This document shows positions 23,022-25,900 of a stretch of 25,900 nt of DNA, one piece after another. The first letter of the stretch is position 1; each line of letters starts with the position of its first letter. The notes under the pieces are model-generated. The model was not told the DNA's origin, did no database searches, and saw nothing but the letters and a program-made list of their open reading frames with translations. The stretch is taken from the IMG/VR virus record IMGVR_UViG_3300020472_000149, positions 1-25,900 of that record; one strand, written 5' to 3'. The stretch comes from a virus. A program made the position numbers and the translations under genes.

Positions 23022-23696
23022 ATGAGTGTAGTAGCAGCCGGTATTGGCGCAGCAGGTTCAATCGTTGGAGGACTTATTGGCTCTGGCGCAGCTAGAAGAG
23101 AGGCGAGGCGTAAAGAACGACAAGCCCGTAGACTTAATGCTAAGCTAGAAAATCTTGAAGCCAATAGACAAGAGATTATAAACCCTTTTGAAGGAGTGCA
23201 AGACTTAAGTAGTATGCTTAGTAATCCCTTTGCTTCATTAGGAGTAGCCACGCAAGCTGCTGAAATGAAAATAGAGCAAGCAGATATTTCTTTAGCTAAT
23301 ACTTTAGATACTATTAGATCTACTGGTGGAGGATCTGGAAGCGCTACTGCTTTAGCTCAAGCCGCGTTACAAGCTAAAAAAGGTGTGGCAGCTAATATTG
23401 AACAACAAGAAGCTCAAAATGAAAAAATGAGAGTACAAGGAGAGCAAACCTTACAAAGACAACAAATGGCTGAACAACAAAGATTACAACAAGCAGATGT
23501 GTCAGGCAAGCAATTTGTATTTGGTCAACAAGAAAATAGAGAAATGCAACAACTAAATAGATTATCTAATCAAATAGGAGCTTTAAGGGGTCAAGCTGCA
23601 GCCGCTAATCAATCTGCTACAGCCGCTATGACTGGCGCTATATCAAGCGCAACGTCAATGCTAGGAGCAGGAATAGCCGCACATAATCAAGGATAG
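23022..23696 (+). CDS. Internal virion protein-like (T7 gp14-type)
   Basis: Starts one base after the previous stop. The N-terminal AAGIGAAGSIVGGLIGSGAA (residues 5-24) is a Gly-zipper hydrophobic helix, followed by a basic stretch (REARRKERQARRL). The middle is a Gln/Ala/Glu-rich coil (GSGSATALAQAALQAKKGVA, then QGEQTLQRQQMAEQQRLQQA). The C-terminus is again Gly/Ala-rich (ISSATSMLGAGIAAHNQG). This matches the look of small ejection proteins of podoviruses that enter the host envelope. Likely packaged inside the capsid; role by resemblance only. Confidence 0.65.
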   Translation: MSVVAAGIGAAGSIVGGLIGSGAARREARRKERQARRLNAKLENLEANRQEIINPFEGVQDLSSMLSNPFASLGVATQAAEMKIEQADISLANTLDTIRSTGGGSGSATALAQAALQAKKGVAANIEQQEAQNEKMRVQGEQTLQRQQMAEQQRLQQADVSGKQFVFGQQENREMQQLNRLSNQIGALRGQAAAANQSATAAMTGAISSATSMLGAGIAAHNQG

Positions 23697-23711
23697 TAAA
23701 CATATAATAAA

Positions 23712-24812
23712 ATGAAGGATAAAAATATAAAAGTTAATATGTGGATAAAACACATGAACCAAAGTGATGCTATGGCGTACAATATGGATTATGTTGCTAC
23801 TTCTACTACTCCAGATTTTGGAATTTTAAATAAAACTTATCAAAACACTGGAATGCGTTATGCTAAAATAAAAACAGCTATTGAAAATAATCAATGTGAG
23901 TCTCCTAATTGTGTTTTAGAATTAGAACAATTAAGAGTTTTAGAATCCGCTCCTAAAAAGTCTTTAGATTTTATAGCTAATGTAATGGCTCAATTAAACG
24001 TAACAGATGATCCTAATTATGATATATGTCAAAATTCAGCTTATACAGTTGCTAATCAAATAATGAATAAAAAACCTGGATTTGGTAGAAATGAAGGTTA
24101 TAATGTAGTAGTTAATTTATTACCTAATGGTTCTCAAGAAATTATATTTATAGGACCATTTTTTGAAACACCACTTAAAATTAATAGTAACACATTACAA
24201 AGTTTATTAAACGCTGGTAGTAATTTAGTAGCAGAAACTCCAGATATAAATAAAGAAATGCTTGCATTATTAACTGAACTAGGTATTATGGAGGCAGGTT
24301 CTAATAATCCAGAGACTGGCCAATTAACTCCACAAGCTAAGATAGCAGAAGAGTTTATATTAAAACTTCCTGATGGTAATTATGATTATGAAATAGTAGA
24401 AATTGGAGAAGGAAAAGCAAGGAATATTCTTAAATTTGATTTAGATAAAATCATGAGGAAAATCGAACCATTTATAAATGCAGAGATTGCTGGTCTTTTA
24501 AGTTCTGAACAAGAAGCTGTTGCTACATGGAATGTGTTTTTAGCACAAGAAAGTGGTGTTGAAGAAGATGATCAAATGGTTGAAAACGCTTATGCAGGAC
24601 ATTTAACTTGGGATTATGAAGAAGTATTACCATTGTCTCAAGATCACAAAGTTGTGTTTGAACAACATTATAAAAATTATTTTTATAAAAATTATTTATT
24701 ACAATTTACTACTAATCAATTACCTAGAGTAACAGAAGATGCAGCAGTTTTTGATTTAGAACCTACAGAGCCTCAAGCTCAGGAACAAGTAAAAGAACAA
24801 CCAGCAAGTTAA
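23712..24812 (+). CDS. Uncharacterised virion-region protein (366 aa)
   Basis: 366 residues, 15 bases after the previous stop. The N-terminal 110 residues are helical with a Cys pair (NNQCESPNCVLE). A middle beta part (EGYNVVVNLLPNGSQEIIFI) and a helical acidic C-terminal half (LDKIMRKIEPFINAEIAGLL, then AYAGHLTWDYEEVLPLSQDH) follow. The last 25 residues are Glu/Gln/Pro-rich. No motif is recognised. Position after the ejection-like protein suggests another virion or internal protein, without direct support. Confidence 0.65.
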   Translation: MKDKNIKVNMWIKHMNQSDAMAYNMDYVATSTTPDFGILNKTYQNTGMRYAKIKTAIENNQCESPNCVLELEQLRVLESAPKKSLDFIANVMAQLNVTDDPNYDICQNSAYTVANQIMNKKPGFGRNEGYNVVVNLLPNGSQEIIFIGPFFETPLKINSNTLQSLLNAGSNLVAETPDINKEMLALLTELGIMEAGSNNPETGQLTPQAKIAEEFILKLPDGNYDYEIVEIGEGKARNILKFDLDKIMRKIEPFINAEIAGLLSSEQEAVATWNVFLAQESGVEEDDQMVENAYAGHLTWDYEEVLPLSQDHKVVFEQHYKNYFYKNYLLQFTTNQLPRVTEDAAVFDLEPTEPQAQEQVKEQPAS

Positions 24813-24822
24813 ATAAAATAAT

Positions 24823-25900
24823 ATGAATGGTACTAAATTAACAGTTGAACAGTATGAAAACAAACTGAGAACTGATATTAATACCCGTAGATTAAGTGAG
24901 GAAACAATTCAAAGTGAGATCGCTGAATACAAGGAGAAGTTAAAAGTAGAAAAAGAAGCAACTGAATTAGCTGCTGCGGAACAAGAAGCTAATCAAGGAG
25001 GAATAATTGAAGAAGAATTTGTACCGCCAGGTCATGAAATAGACCCTGAAGCAAGAGTTACCATGACAACAAAAGACATGGAAAAATTTGGTTTAACAGG
25101 TAAACACACAACAGGGAGTGGTGTGCGTAGTGTTTTAGAAACTGATCTTGTAGAAGCGTTAATTCCTGAAGCTGAAAAATTTATTACTAAATTTAAATCT
25201 ACTGAATTTGAAGATAATCTAAATATAGAGGATATCCATCAGCATGCAGGAGATATACTATTTAAAACTGATAAACTTGATGAATATGATGCTAGACTAG
25301 AGAACTTATCTCAAAAAGAAAAACAAAAAGCTCAAGCAGCGGTATCTAATAGATCTAATGAAATAAGAAGGGAACAAGCTAAACTTTATAAGGAATTAAA
25401 GAAACAGCATCCAGGTATGCAAGGAGTTCCAAAAGAGGTTTTAGAAAAAAATGGAGTATGTCGTTTCAGTGATGACGCTTGTATAAATGAAAAAATTAAA
25501 AATGATTCTCAATTACAACAAATTAAAAGAGATGGATTTTTAAAATATAAAAATGATGAAGAATATCAAGAATATCTTAAAGAACAATTAGGAGACAACT
25601 ATGATAGACATAAAAAATGGAAAGAAGATCCTAGTTCAATAGAGTGGTCAGATAAAGAACTACAAGCGGGTAAAAATCAAGCTTTTCAAAATGAATTATA
25701 TCGTCAAATAAGAGAGTGGGATGATTTTGTTGGAGGAGAAGCATATGATGAACAACTTAAAAAAGCTATATATACATTAATTGAACCTGAAACTAATACT
25801 AAAAAACAGGTAGAAGGTTTAAATGCTTTAGGTGAAGTTATAGAAAAAGACAGTGCTACAATCGACAAAGAATATAGCACGTTACAAAAAGAAGAAGAAC
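24823..25900 (+). CDS. Large coiled-coil protein, 3' truncated
   Basis: ATG at 24823 (10 bases after the previous stop) opens a frame with no stop to the window end, giving 359 codons. The product is Lys/Glu/Gln-rich and helical, with a short GHEIDPEARVTMTTKDMEKF segment and a Cys pair (NGVCRFSDDACIN). The rest (RSNEIRREQAKLYKELKKQ, then NYDRHKKWKEDPSSIEW) is coil-like. In podoviruses the last genes of this block are large internal or ejection proteins, so that is the guess. The C-terminus lies outside the window. Confidence 0.65.
   Translation, partial: MNGTKLTVEQYENKLRTDINTRRLSEETIQSEIAEYKEKLKVEKEATELAAAEQEANQGGIIEEEFVPPGHEIDPEARVTMTTKDMEKFGLTGKHTTGSGVRSVLETDLVEALIPEAEKFITKFKSTEFEDNLNIEDIHQHAGDILFKTDKLDEYDARLENLSQKEKQKAQAAVSNRSNEIRREQAKLYKELKKQHPGMQGVPKEVLEKNGVCRFSDDACINEKIKNDSQLQQIKRDGFLKYKNDEEYQEYLKEQLGDNYDRHKKWKEDPSSIEWSDKELQAGKNQAFQNELYRQIREWDDFVGGEAYDEQLKKAIYTLIEPETNTKKQVEGLNALGEVIEKDSATIDKEYSTLQKEEE

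Noticed and set aside
23006-23251. Minus-strand 81-codon frame over the internal virion protein start
   Set aside because: Ser/Leu/Ala-rich shadow of the Gly/Ala/Arg-rich sense gene with no supporting context.
1-25900. tRNA genes, integrase, attachment sites or insertion sequences
   Set aside because: None seen on reading through both strands; the window is packed with virion genes and gaps are under about 80 bases.

Overview
The window is a 25.9 kb piece of the virion (structural) half of a tailed-phage genome. Every supported gene is on the + strand, packed end to end with several TAATG or ATGA overlaps. There are no host-like genes, tRNA genes or mobile elements. The DNA is AT-rich. Start codons are usually preceded by A/T-rich leaders without a Shine-Dalgarno sequence, which is typical of Bacteroidota and their viruses. 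The protein types match those I recall from uncultured marine phages and Flavobacteriia phages, so a podovirus-like (possibly distantly crAss-like) phage of a marine Bacteroidota host is the best guess. Host and lineage are inference.

Layout. (1) 1-2045: a run of six small, polar, Lys/Asp/His-rich proteins; five of them carry a recurrent Ser-Pro-Leu/Phe/Val tag. (2) 2046-3984: a small protein with an unusual G-free A/C leader (possible decoration protein), a 51-residue CGC protein, a 105-residue HExxH metallopeptidase-like protein overlapping a 3TM-type holin, and a glycine-rich structural protein. (3) 4043-5357: four short, partly overlapping genes; the third reads as a two-domain GroES-like co-chaperonin, and the fourth lies where a small terminase subunit might be. 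(4) 5357-12683: large terminase, portal, scaffold-like protein and major capsid protein, closed by a strong UUCG-loop terminator. (5) 12761-22488: neck/tail genes, namely three connector-type proteins, a 1500-residue tail/stabilization protein, a small nucleotidyltransferase-like protein, and a 642-residue protein that looks like the separated C-terminal part of the same giant protein. (6) 22499-25900: a cupin-like protein, an internal-virion-protein-like protein, and two uncharacterised proteins, the last cut by the window end.

How it fits together. TerL packages DNA through the portal into a shell built from the capsid protein on the scaffold. The co-chaperonin probably helps host GroEL fold a virion protein. 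The 252-, 410-, 1500- and 642-residue proteins would form the neck and short tail, and the 224-residue protein and those after it may be ejected with the DNA. The metallopeptidase/holin pair may be a lysis cassette. The points most worth following up are the SPL-tagged small-protein cluster, the tandem GroES protein, the apparent split of the giant tail protein around a nucleotidyltransferase gene, and a 25-bp repeated start-site element.
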